A stretch of DNA of 64,000 nucleotides from Sphingobacterium paucimobilis HER1398 (GTDB lineage: Bacteria; Bacteroidota; Bacteroidia; Sphingobacteriales; Sphingobacteriaceae): the NCBI RefSeq assembly GCF_000416985.1, contig NZ_ATDL01000004.1, forward strand, positions 372,001 through 436,000, written 5' to 3'. A program made the translations under genes and the position numbers. This document shows, in pieces, positions 1-6,758 of the stretch (positions are counted from its first letter, which is position 1; each line of letters opens with the position of its first letter). Below the pieces are notes generated by a model that saw nothing but the letters and a program-made list of their open reading frames with translations, was not told the DNA's origin and ran no database searches.

Positions 1-729
1 AGAGTTCTCGAGCTCGTAGAGCAGTACTTGCATGAGTTGTCCAAAGACACGTATTGCATCGGTTGTCAACAAAGCATCTCGTGCACTGCCTATACCGTGC
101 AGGCTATTCTCCTCGAATAGGTAGGCGTACGATATATCAGCGGTAATGCACTGCTGTCGTAGGTTTGTTTTCAGGGCGGTAATGTCTAGGTCGGTACACT
201 TATAGCCTATAGAATGCAGCTGTTCGATATGGATCGCTAAAGTCTCCTTTGCTGGGAGCGTACCATAGCGCATGCCACCTCGGTGATCGATTGCTATATG
301 GATGGCAACCGCTCCGATATTGATTTCGAAATGGGAGATGCTGCCCTGCATACTGTTCGCATCGATGACGCTCTGTACCAGACGACAGTGAAACTGATGC
401 TGTCCCGTGTAAAGGCTCTCTTTGTTAAGGATTTGATAGCTGTGCATAAATGCGCGATCGGTATCCGATACCGCTATCCTTCCGAGTCGATTGAGCCCAT
501 AGGTGGCTAGACGAAGGGCAACGGCGGTGTATTCTATACTGCCTAGGTGCGGCGCCTCCTCACGGGGACGCTGTGGCCCTACATAGTCTACATAAAATTG
601 ACCGGTCAGTTCGCTCTCAGATTGCTCCATGGTAAGGAAACGGACATAAAAACTACGGAATGCCTGTCCAAAATAGCGCTCCGTGGAGCGACCCAATACA
701 TGTTCTATGGTTGTTTCTTTTGCTATCAT
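1..729 (-). CDS. AvrD-like protein, C-terminus beyond window
   Basis: An open minus-strand frame of 243 codons runs from an ATG at 729 to the left edge without a stop, so the 3' end is missing. The product is soluble, with no signal peptide or membrane segment. From memory, the N-terminal pattern (LGRSTERYFGQAF near residues 12-24, then HLGSIEYTAVALRLATYGL near 63-81) and the later alternation of strands with an IDHRGG motif resemble the AvrD family, which makes acyl sugar-type signals (syringolides) in Pseudomonas and is predicted to have hotdog folds. That assignment is tentative. The gene is divergent from the HTH gene at 1054 across 324 bp. It could equally be an uncharacterised family. 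Confidence 0.55.
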   Translation of the reverse strand, partial: MIAKETTIEHVLGRSTERYFGQAFRSFYVRFLTMEQSESELTGQFYVDYVGPQRPREEAPHLGSIEYTAVALRLATYGLNRLGRIAVSDTDRAFMHSYQILNKESLYTGQHQFHCRLVQSVIDANSMQGSISHFEINIGAVAIHIAIDHRGGMRYGTLPAKETLAIHIEQLHSIGYKCTDLDITALKTNLRQQCITADISYAYLFEENSLHGIGSARDALLTTDAIRVFGQLMQVLLYELENS

Positions 730-1053
730 TGCTTTTGATTTTTGTATTCGTAACGAAGTTAATGGGATGAAATCATTTAAAAAATGGAAGGAAATGGCAG
801 GATTTAGAGGCATTGGCAATTTATCCTGTAAGCAGCTTACGTGTTTTTGATAGGGACAGAGCAGGTGTGTAGTATGTTTACGTAAGGTTGATGAATAGGG
901 TAAGCTGCATGTGTGATTTTGGGAATATATGGCATAATCACTGGTAAAAAAATAGAGATTAGGCGGATATAGGCCTGAAAGGTGTAATGCTGTGGTGTTT
1001 TTTTGTTGATTATTAATTGGTTAACTTGTGGGTGCTAAACAACATTACTAAAT
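730..1053. other. Divergent intergenic region
   Basis: A 324-bp AT-rich gap between the leftward AvrD-like gene and the rightward HTH gene. It must hold both promoters, but I see no clean TAnnTTTG box on either strand. The nearest is TAACTTGT around 1021, with a TTG about 15 bp upstream, which is a weak match for the 1054 gene. No RNA gene or repeat was recognised. Confidence 0.5.
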
Positions 1054-2016
1054 ATGAAGACACAGAAAGAACTTTTTGAGGTTATTTTAACCCGGTTTAA
1101 AAGTCGAGTGGAGATGTATGCACATGTATCCGCACTGCTATCGGTCAGCACCGATACGGTGTCCAAGTGGAGCTATGGAAAAACCTATATCCGCTATGAC
1201 CGTCTCATGAAATTGGTAGGTCACTTTGTGCTTTCCCCTGGGGATCTGCATCAATCGCGTACGGATGAGGTGACATTTCGTTTTGCTCCATTGGATATGG
1301 ATGATATACCAGGCTATTGTCATTACATTCGTGGTTTTCGGGAGATGTTGCAAAGAGTTGTGGAGGCTCCTGATGTGCATATATGCTTTCATGCAGATGA
1401 GTTGCCGATATTTTATTTCATGCCTTATGTAGAGCTTGTCTATTTCAAACTGTACTCTTTTGCTCATGATACACTGAAAGTTGAACTTAGCTATGAGCAG
1501 TTTGTAAAACGTATGGAAGAATATAAATTGGACACAGTGTTTGAGGAAATTGCAGCGCTTTATGAACGTATTCCTAGTGTAGAAGTCTGGGACGATGCTG
1601 TGATAGATTCGCTGCTCTATCAGATAGACCATTTCCAGGTATTGGAACGCTATGACGATCCTGACAGTCGATCTTTAATTCTTGGTCAATTGGACGAATT
1701 GTTGGAAGACTTTCGGAAGACAGCAGCAGCGGGCGTGAAGTCCTCGGGCGTACGCTTCGATTTTTACCGTAGACATAGTCCAGCCAAAAAGGGATATATG
1801 TTGTTGCGTGACAATGGACGGATTAGCCTTTCGATCAAGACAGATACGATCAATAGTATGTATACACAGGCGCAGGGGATAGTGGAGGCGTTTGTTGGTT
1901 CTTTTAATGCTACTATTAATAAATCTACTGCTGTGGGTATTGGTGCCGAACGCGAACGTACTGTATTCTTCCGCAACCTAAAGACTAAGATTGAATTTGC
2001 GCTGACTAAGGATTGA
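1054..2016 (+). CDS. HTH domain protein, putative regulator
   Basis: 320 residues, soluble, no signal peptide. Residues about 20-60 form a helix-turn-helix-like segment (VSALLSVSTDTVSKWSYGK) of the XRE/Cro type: it asks when a partner state is met and then reads KW..GK as the recognition helix. The remainder is a long mostly helical and aromatic-rich region with no family I recognise. The ATG at 1054 is the first start in an open frame and gives the HTH a natural N-terminal lead. The gene sits upstream of a second small HTH gene and the 21-bp array, so it may control the downstream cassette; that role is inference. Confidence 0.7.
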   Translation: MKTQKELFEVILTRFKSRVEMYAHVSALLSVSTDTVSKWSYGKTYIRYDRLMKLVGHFVLSPGDLHQSRTDEVTFRFAPLDMDDIPGYCHYIRGFREMLQRVVEAPDVHICFHADELPIFYFMPYVELVYFKLYSFAHDTLKVELSYEQFVKRMEEYKLDTVFEEIAALYERIPSVEVWDDAVIDSLLYQIDHFQVLERYDDPDSRSLILGQLDELLEDFRKTAAAGVKSSGVRFDFYRRHSPAKKGYMLLRDNGRISLSIKTDTINSMYTQAQGIVEAFVGSFNATINKSTAVGIGAERERTVFFRNLKTKIEFALTKD

Positions 2017-2148
2017 TAGTAAGGGGGAGGGGGGAGTGGTAATTTTTAAAAGGCCTATGTATTGTTTTCGCAGTAGGCTGTGTGTCTACATATACTCAGC
2101 ATATCTGCGCGCTCCGGAGAGGGTGCTGTGGCACATTCCCAATTTATC

Positions 2149-2535
2149 ATGGAAAAATTATTCCAAAAGATGATCGCCCAGACGATCAGAGCCAATGATC
2201 TAAATGAAAAGCAACATGAGACTTTTTTGATCCAACAGGCTATTCTTCAAAAGCAGGAGCAGCAGATGGAACTGCTGCAACGGCGCATCGGTATTATGGA
2301 AGACCTGATGCTCAAGATGTGTGAGATCCTTGACCGTGATCTACTGTCGCTATTGGACCAGCCGCTGCTGTTCAAGCAGGATGTGATGGAAAAGCTAAAG
2401 GTCGTGGATTCTACTTACCGATCTTACGTAAAGGAAGGCAAGTTGAACCCGATGCAACTGGGGAAAATTGATTATTACTTTGCCCGTGGCCTAGCCAAGG
2501 ATCTCATGGCATCAAAGTATAAAAAGAAGTCGTGA
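2149..2535 (+). CDS. Coiled-coil protein with C-terminal HTH
   Basis: 128 residues from the ATG at 2149. The frame is open upstream to 2080, but that extension (rich in C, S, R, G) is not protein-like, while MEKLFQKM begins a regular helix. Residues 1-65 are charged and Q/L-rich and should form a coiled coil for oligomerisation. Residues about 85-122 (STYRSYVKEGKLNP, then GKIDYYFARGL) match the MerR/excisionase-type winged HTH seen in small Bacteroidota proteins, in which a strand (KIDYYF) follows the recognition helix. It is probably a DNA-binding oligomer. The stop lies 47 bp before the 21-bp palindrome array, making that array a candidate target. Confidence 0.7.
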   Translation: MEKLFQKMIAQTIRANDLNEKQHETFLIQQAILQKQEQQMELLQRRIGIMEDLMLKMCEILDRDLLSLLDQPLLFKQDVMEKLKVVDSTYRSYVKEGKLNPMQLGKIDYYFARGLAKDLMASKYKKKS

Positions 2536-2949
2536 CTAGGGGGCGCCCCTGGTGGTTTCTCGTGAAATGATGCGGTAAACCTGTACAGGAATGTGCTTTC
2601 CTTGTACGGGTTTACTGTTGTTTTGTGCAGGTCTGTGAATGTCTTGTACAATACTTTTGAACATTTGTACAATACTATCGTACTTCTGTACAGGACTCTC
2701 TAATCCTTGTACAGAATACTTGAAGTTTTGCACAGGTTCTTTCCAGTTCTGTACAGGAGTTTCAAACTTGTGCACAAGATTATGAAAGTTTTGTACAACT
2801 GTCTCCCATTTCTGAACAAGACTCTTAAAGTTATGTACGTATCTCTCGATATTTTGTGTGAGAATGTGAAAGTTCGGTACCAGTCCATCACACTTTTGTA
2901 CGAGATTGTCCGTGGCGTGTGGCGGTGTCCCATACACTGTGGGCATCAT
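2536..2949 (-). CDS. Possible heptad-repeat protein (doubtful)
   Basis: This 137-codon minus-strand frame covers the whole 21-bp array. It reads as about 16 heptads with V-Q at positions 2-3, N or K at 4 and an aromatic (F, W, Y) or aliphatic residue at 5, for example LVQKWET, VVQNFHN, PVQNWKE. Insertions or deletions have not broken the period, which allows a real gene. Against it: no promoter or ribosome site is evident, the invariant V-Q is simply the palindrome TTGTACAA translated, and other frames are open too. It is listed so that the alternative is recorded. Confidence 0.25.
   Translation of the reverse strand: MMPTVYGTPPHATDNLVQKCDGLVPNFHILTQNIERYVHNFKSLVQKWETVVQNFHNLVHKFETPVQNWKEPVQNFKYSVQGLESPVQKYDSIVQMFKSIVQDIHRPAQNNSKPVQGKHIPVQVYRIISRETTRGAP
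2582..2938. repeat. 21-bp tandem array, 17 units
   Basis: The hexamer TGTACA or a close variant starts at 2582, 2603, 2624, 2645, 2666, 2687, 2708, 2729, 2750, 2771, 2792, 2813, 2834, 2855, 2876, 2897 and 2918, always exactly 21 bp apart. Seven are perfect TGTACA; the rest are TGTACG, TGTGCA, TGCACA, TGAACA and similar. Many units also carry AAGTT or AAAGTT just before the next hexamer. Because 21 is divisible by 3, several frames stay open on both strands. The minus frame 2949-2536 would encode a heptad repeat of type xVQNFxx, and the plus frame 2707-2976 a different heptad. Whether selection acts on DNA or protein is unresolved. Confidence 0.9.
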
Positions 2950-3112
2950 CCCAATAAGTATGTAGCAGAATCTTAAAAGCTGTATGTCAGCGCCAATCGG
3001 CGCGAAATGTACGATATCGACCTATTTCAATTTTTGACGCCGATACGAGCTGATACTTTCATTTTGCCTTCATTACGAGGCTATGTTTGTGGTGTAAAGG
3101 GGAAGTTAAGGG

Positions 3113-3154
3113 TGACGAGTGACGAGTAACACGTAACGAGTGATCAGTAACTAA
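3113..3154. repeat. 7-bp tandem repeat before FN3 gene
   Basis: Six consecutive 7-mers: TGACGAG, TGACGAG, TAACACG, TAACGAG, TGATCAG, TAACTAA. The phase is exact and the units drift. The block lies 33 bp before the ATG at 3187, where it would be in the promoter or 5' leader. Confidence 0.75.
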
Positions 3155-3186
3155 ATCTCTAACATTTTAACATTTAAATAATAAAT

Positions 3187-3816
3187 ATGGCTACAAAAAT
3201 GAAAGCACTGATCGGATTTGGCGGTATGCTGGACGATCAATTATTAAGCGCTGCGACGACGATAGTCGCTGCGATGACAGGGAATACAAATTTCCCGACA
3301 CCGACACCCGCACTGGAGGATATTCAGGACCTGTTGGATGATTTTTCAACCAAACTGGCTGCAGCAAGAAAAAGGGGATCTCCGGAAGATACAGCCCTTA
3401 AAGATGAGAGTTTTCCGCTGCTTGTCTCTGGTTTGCAGAAACTGGGATACTATGTCAACTCGGTCGCTGATGGACAGCTGTCGGTGCTGCTGAGTTCGGG
3501 TTTTCCGACCAATGCGCCCTCGTCTCCATCCCGAGTACCGGACATCGTTCTAAATGTCAGGACGTCGGACACCAATCAGTCGGGACAGATGCGTCTTGAT
3601 TTTCAACCACAGAAAAGGGTGCGCTTGTATGAGTACTGTTACCGTAAGGTCAGTACCCCAGAGGAACTTTGGAGCGATCGTATCGTTACAGGCACATCCC
3701 GAAATAATGTGATAGCGCCACTGGAACCAGGTCAGTATTATGAGGTGCGTGTGCGTGCCGTCAACAGCAAGGGGGCAGGCGACTGGAGCAATACAGCAAG
3801 GTTGTTGGTGAGATAG
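3187..3816 (+). CDS. Fibronectin type III domain protein
   Basis: 209 residues, no signal peptide. Residues 1-115 form a helical domain with the features FPTPTPALEDIQDL (about 37-50) and LGYYVNSVADGQLSVLLSSGF (about 88-108), typical of a widespread small Bacteroidota family. Residues about 118-209 are an FN3 beta-sandwich ending in PGQYYEVRVRAVNSKGAGDW, the usual G-strand region of FN3. FN3 modules mediate protein or carbohydrate contacts. The gene is followed by a DUF5675 gene and two mini-proteins, an arrangement reminiscent of phage-like or contractile structures, but I see no tail or sheath genes. The molecular role is unknown. ATG at 3187 is the first in frame after AT-rich leader DNA. 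Confidence 0.8.
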   Translation: MATKMKALIGFGGMLDDQLLSAATTIVAAMTGNTNFPTPTPALEDIQDLLDDFSTKLAAARKRGSPEDTALKDESFPLLVSGLQKLGYYVNSVADGQLSVLLSSGFPTNAPSSPSRVPDIVLNVRTSDTNQSGQMRLDFQPQKRVRLYEYCYRKVSTPEELWSDRIVTGTSRNNVIAPLEPGQYYEVRVRAVNSKGAGDWSNTARLLVR

Positions 3817-3844
3817 CTCATAGCCGCAAGGCCTAGTCCTTTTC

Positions 3845-3874
3845 CCTTGATAGAAAAGGACCAAAAGATCAAGG
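3845..3874. other. Inverted repeat in 3817-4021 gap
   Basis: CCTTGAT at 3845-3851 and ATCAAGG at 3868-3874 form a 7-bp stem around a purine-rich loop (GAAAAGGACCAAAAG). I recall similar TTCCCTTGAT...ATCAAGG sequences scattered between genes in other Bacteroidota, so it may be a copy of a dispersed element, but that rests on memory. It has no T-tract on the plus strand. Confidence 0.35.
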
Positions 3875-4021
3875 CTTGGATGGTTACGCTAAAAACAACC
3901 TTGAAGTCCTAAACAGCTCGGAGCCGTTTCTCTTTTTCGATCTGTTTGAACGGACTTACAATACTGTTTTCTATACGCGTAACCCTCCTAGGCCAAGTTG
4001 TAAATCAATAAACGCAGTGTC

Positions 4022-4456
4022 ATGCAGATAGTAGTAAAACGCATTAAACAGGGGAATAACAGTACGCTGTCTGAGATCTATATCGATGGGGAGTTTTTTT
4101 GCTATGGATTGGAAGATCTGGTACGGGATGTCAAGATAAAAGGCTCGACGGCGATACCTGCCGGTAGCTATAAGTTGGGGCTGAATACCTATGGAGCTAT
4201 GAATGCACGCTACAAACGTAAGTTCCCGGAGGTGCACCGCGGTATGATCGAGATCAGGGATATCCCGAATTTTAAGTACGTCTACATCCATATCGGCAAC
4301 TATTTCTCCGATACCGAAGGGTGCCTGCTGGTCGGCGAATATTTTAAGCTGTACGATGGCGATTATGCCGTATATGAGTCGACTAAGGCTTACAGGATGT
4401 TGTATGAGTTGGTGGTGGAGGCGGTAGGTAGAGACGTAGAAATAATTATTGGCTAG
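4022..4456 (+). CDS. DUF5675 family protein
   Basis: 144 residues, no signal peptide or membrane segment. The family pattern is clear: an N-terminal KR...STLSEIYIDGEFFCYGLED (residues about 6-33), TAIPAGSYKL (43-52), then VYIHIGNYFSDTEGCLLVG (87-105). His90 and Cys101 fall in an H-x10-C arrangement recalling the HG...GC motif of L,D-transpeptidase (YkuD) folds, so a cysteine-based peptidoglycan activity is conceivable; this is inference. DUF5675 proteins occur on bacterial and phage genomes. Here the gene sits between an FN3 protein and two small hydrophobic proteins, which would suit a lysis- or export-like cassette. Annotated start is the ATG at 4022. Confidence 0.85.
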   Translation: MQIVVKRIKQGNNSTLSEIYIDGEFFCYGLEDLVRDVKIKGSTAIPAGSYKLGLNTYGAMNARYKRKFPEVHRGMIEIRDIPNFKYVYIHIGNYFSDTEGCLLVGEYFKLYDGDYAVYESTKAYRMLYELVVEAVGRDVEIIIG

Positions 4457-4460
4457 GGAG

Positions 4461-4547
4461 GGAGGTTACAAGGTTATATAGTTACAAGGTTATAGTTCCC
4501 ACTGCGCTAAACAAACTTTTATAACCACTATAACTTTCTTAACCTCC
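4461..4547. repeat. Direct repeat within a large imperfect hairpin
   Basis: GTTACAAGGTTATATA at 4465 is repeated as GTTACAAGGTTATA at 4481. The left arm beginning GGAGGTTA (4461) is mirrored by a right arm ending TAACCTCC (4540-4547), and GGTTATA by TATAACC (4520-4526), giving a long, imperfect inverted repeat. It fills most of the gap between the DUF5675 stop and the next ATG at 4563. Confidence 0.65.
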
Positions 4548-4562
4548 ATAACTTAAAATCAA

Positions 4563-4730
4563 ATGAACAAAATAATCAAAAAAATAAGCCAGGCGGTACA
4601 GGTGTTGCTGCTGGCTCCGATCAAATTGCCAGGGAAGGCATTGAATATTATCAAGTACGTCGCTGTAGGACTGGGGATATTGGAGGCGGTGACGAGTGAA
4701 GAAAGTGACGAGGTTGAAGAAGAGCAGTAA
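4563..4730 (+). CDS. 55-residue amphipathic/hydrophobic mini-protein
   Basis: A short ORF from ATG 4563 to TAA 4728-4730. The N-terminus is basic (MNKIIKKISQ), followed by two hydrophobic stretches (VQVLLLAPIKLP, residues 12-23, and IIKYVAVGLGILEAV, 29-43) and a strongly acidic tail (EESDEVEEEQ). This layout suggests a small membrane-associated protein, perhaps a holin or pore-like partner of the next gene. It has no family I recognise. Support for its reality comes from the well-organised residue distribution, the A-rich leader before the ATG (AAAATCAAATG) and its placement within a same-strand cassette. Confidence 0.6.
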   Translation: MNKIIKKISQAVQVLLLAPIKLPGKALNIIKYVAVGLGILEAVTSEESDEVEEEQ

Positions 4731-4757
4731 TGGATATTGACGTTATCAAGTTAAGTA

Positions 4758-4789
4758 GTGAACGAGTTATCTGGTGAACGAGTTATCCA
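4758..4789. repeat. 16-bp direct repeat
   Basis: GTGAACGAGTTATCTG (4758-4773) is followed directly by GTGAACGAGTTATCCA (4774-4789), 14 of 16 identical. A partial relative (GTTATCAAGTTAAGTA) precedes it at 4742. It lies between the two mini-protein genes. Confidence 0.75.
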
Positions 4790-4903
4790 GTTTTTTCAAG
4801 ATAACAGGTTAACTCAAATAAAGCTGATTAAGTATGGTTTTTAGACCTCTCCGCAAGGTCGAGGTGACGATGTTTGCTTTTTAACCTTATAAGCTTAAAA
4901 ACT

Positions 4904-5071
4904 ATGAAACTAAACGAAATACGGGCGGGTACCCTAGGTGGTACGCTGTGCTCGATATGGGCTTCGATCACGCTGGGGGATATCCTGCAGACGGTCGTCA
5001 CTGCAGTAATAGGAACAGTAGCCAGCTATATCGTGAGTCAGCTTCTCCACAGAAATAAACATAAGCACTAG
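4904..5071 (+). CDS. 55-residue single-span membrane protein
   Basis: I choose the ATG at 4904 over the frame's upstream extension to 4874, because MKLNEIRAG follows an A-rich leader. The product has one strong membrane segment, residues about 24-46 (ITLGDILQTVVTAVIGTVASYIVSQLL), and a basic tail ending RNKHKH that should stay cytoplasmic. Size and layout resemble small holins or toxin-like membrane peptides; there is no homology evidence for either. It is the last gene of the cassette and is followed by a good terminator 10 bp after the stop. Confidence 0.65.
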   Translation: MKLNEIRAGTLGGTLCSIWASITLGDILQTVVTAVIGTVASYIVSQLLHRNKHKH

Positions 5072-5081
5072 CTAAAATCAG

Positions 5082-5121
5082 AACAGGGACCGAGAGATCG
5101 GGCCCTGTTATTTTTGTTTTT
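5082..5121 (+). terminator. Rho-independent terminator of cassette
   Basis: AACAGGG (5082-5088) pairs with CCCTGTT (5103-5109), and an inner CCGA/TCGG extends the stem. A run of T follows (5111-5121). It ends the FN3-DUF5675-mini-protein transcript. Confidence 0.8.
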
Positions 5122-5153
5122 ACCAAAACTAAGAAGATAGTTAGTTTCGAATG

Positions 5154-5468
5154 TTAGATGTCCATCATGAGAAAATCAATTAGATTTCTTTGTAAAATTC
5201 CGCCATGGTTGTCACCGATCATAGGATCATTGAAAGTAATTACGTATTTTGGATAATTATCTTCTATATCTTTGAGATTGCCAAATTCCCGGGCTATCGT
5301 GTTTTCATAAAGTAACGTTAGACAGACTTGTACATATATTTTGGTGCCATTTCTATCTCCAATAAAATCAATCTCCTTGTTTCCCAACTTTCCGACGTAT
5401 ACGGTATATCGTATACTTTTTGTTAAATGTGATGAAGTTTCATGTATATCGTATTCTTTCTGCGGCAA
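5154..5468 (-). pseudogene. 3' remnant of DUF4143 AAA ATPase
   Basis: The 104 residues match only the C-terminal end of the DUF4143 ATPases: VYVGKLGNKEIDFIG, then KIYVQVCLTL, REFGNLKDIEDNYPKYVIT and a final NLIDFLM. Complete proteins are near 380-420 residues, with an N-terminal AAA P-loop domain and a winged helix. No Walker A region occurs upstream on this strand: before the fragment there are stops and then an unrelated gene. I read it as the decayed tail of a deleted gene. The start at 5468 (MPQKEYDIHET) is probably fortuitous. Confidence 0.75.
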
Positions 5469-5576
5469 ATAGTTTGTAGGCGTTTTTAATAAGTTTAATT
5501 TTTATTTGCCCAATTTATTCCTTTGTCCGACAGATAATAGTGTTGTTTTCTGCTGTTGGCGCCGCGTAATGCAAGA

Positions 5577-6683
5577 TTATTCCATATTGAATTTCTTTTT
5601 TAATTTGAGGGCCAAATGTGGAGCAATGGTATAGTACCCTTTAGGCTGGCCAATAGCTCTATACGATAAGAGTTTTTTCTTGACACTTTCCTTGTTGATC
5701 TGGTCAAATACCTTCTGCAGCAAGGGAGATATAATGATAATCTTCTTTTTTACATCTATTAACATAATATGGTCATAACGGATATAAAGGAGGTCATTGA
5801 TGTGCAGGAATATACCATCGTAGAAATTTTCTGGACCTTCTTCGTTATCGAATACCATCGGTACAGTAAAGCCATGGTCAATAATGACATAGTCAAATCC
5901 CTTTCCATAGATGAATGCATACATTTCTATATCTACCTTGGCTTTAGGTGTGTCTTCGGGCGGTGGTTTTGAAAAAGTATTAGCTAGTTTTTCTGCTTTA
6001 TGAAGTAGCTCTTCACTGTTATCCACAACAGCTGTGGTCTCTTGTGGATAGGAGCTCGGTCTATCGGCGATATACTGTACCATAGTCAAAAAATGCTTTC
6101 GATAACCTTTGTATAGTGCTAATATCAAAAAGCCAATTGATATAGCGTAAAGGTAGTAGCTTAGGTCTCCCTGATAAGATAGTTTGGTCAACTCGATTTC
6201 TATCGCAGAGAAAGGTTCATTGTCTATAAAATAAGGGGAACGGTAGGGGACTACTTTGTCCAGGTCAATGTTTTTCTGCCTGTGGAATAGATATCCAAAG
6301 AAAGCAGTATACAAAAAATAAGGAACGAAGGACCAGAAGAAGAGTGTGATTTTGGTTAGCGGTCTACGGCTATGAGATCGTGATATTATTAGAGTTATAC
6401 ATAAGGTAAAGAAAGAGGAAAACACTATTGACAAAATTAGTGCCCATTGTATACGATCTGCTAAAAACTGATCGTAAAGATCGCCTGATAATGTGTGCAA
6501 GAGTGGAATGTAAGCACAGAAGGAGCAAGCTGCCGTAATCAGGAATGTTGCAGATGGATAGAATATAAAGCTCTTCCAGGCTTGTTCTGGTTTATAGTGG
6601 TTAGTCATACCTAAGTATATTGGTTTTTTATAAGTATACTGATTTTTAATTAGATAATCAATTTTTTGAGGTTTTAAATCCAC
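5577..6683 (-). CDS. Four-span membrane protein, possible LytTR domain
   Basis: 368 residues. Membrane segments are near 41-63, 80-101, 110-133 and 175-193, followed by a linker (SKPPPEDTPKAK, about 241-252). The C-terminal 100 residues are soluble, with DGIFLHINDLLYIRYDHIML around 289-308 and a run of lysine-rich helices. The pattern of a strand with LLYI followed by basic residues recalls a LytTR DNA-binding domain tethered to membrane helices, a known Bacteroidota layout, but the similarity is weak. It is divergent from the FecR gene at 6759 with 75 bp between, so the two may share control. Confidence 0.55.
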   Translation of the reverse strand: MDLKPQKIDYLIKNQYTYKKPIYLGMTNHYKPEQAWKSFIFYPSATFLITAACSFCAYIPLLHTLSGDLYDQFLADRIQWALILSIVFSSFFTLCITLIISRSHSRRPLTKITLFFWSFVPYFLYTAFFGYLFHRQKNIDLDKVVPYRSPYFIDNEPFSAIEIELTKLSYQGDLSYYLYAISIGFLILALYKGYRKHFLTMVQYIADRPSSYPQETTAVVDNSEELLHKAEKLANTFSKPPPEDTPKAKVDIEMYAFIYGKGFDYVIIDHGFTVPMVFDNEEGPENFYDGIFLHINDLLYIRYDHIMLIDVKKKIIIISPLLQKVFDQINKESVKKKLLSYRAIGQPKGYYTIAPHLALKLKKKFNME

Positions 6684-6758
6684 TACTGCTATTTATTTCA
6701 CTTTTTTACTAAGGTTCTTCTTTTTGATTCGTATTGCTGGTATTAAGGTAAAAGTAAT

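Noticed and set aside
283-738. Plus-strand frames of 75 and 63 codons at the left edge
   Set aside because: They are antisense to the uninterrupted 243-codon minus-strand frame with far better protein character.
1138-1632. Minus-strand 164-codon frame
   Set aside because: Lies wholly inside the HTH gene at 1054-2016, with no family pattern or promoter.
2582-2938. CRISPR array
   Set aside because: The repeated part is only 6-12 bp with 21-bp period; there are no 25-40 bp repeats or unique spacers and no cas genes.
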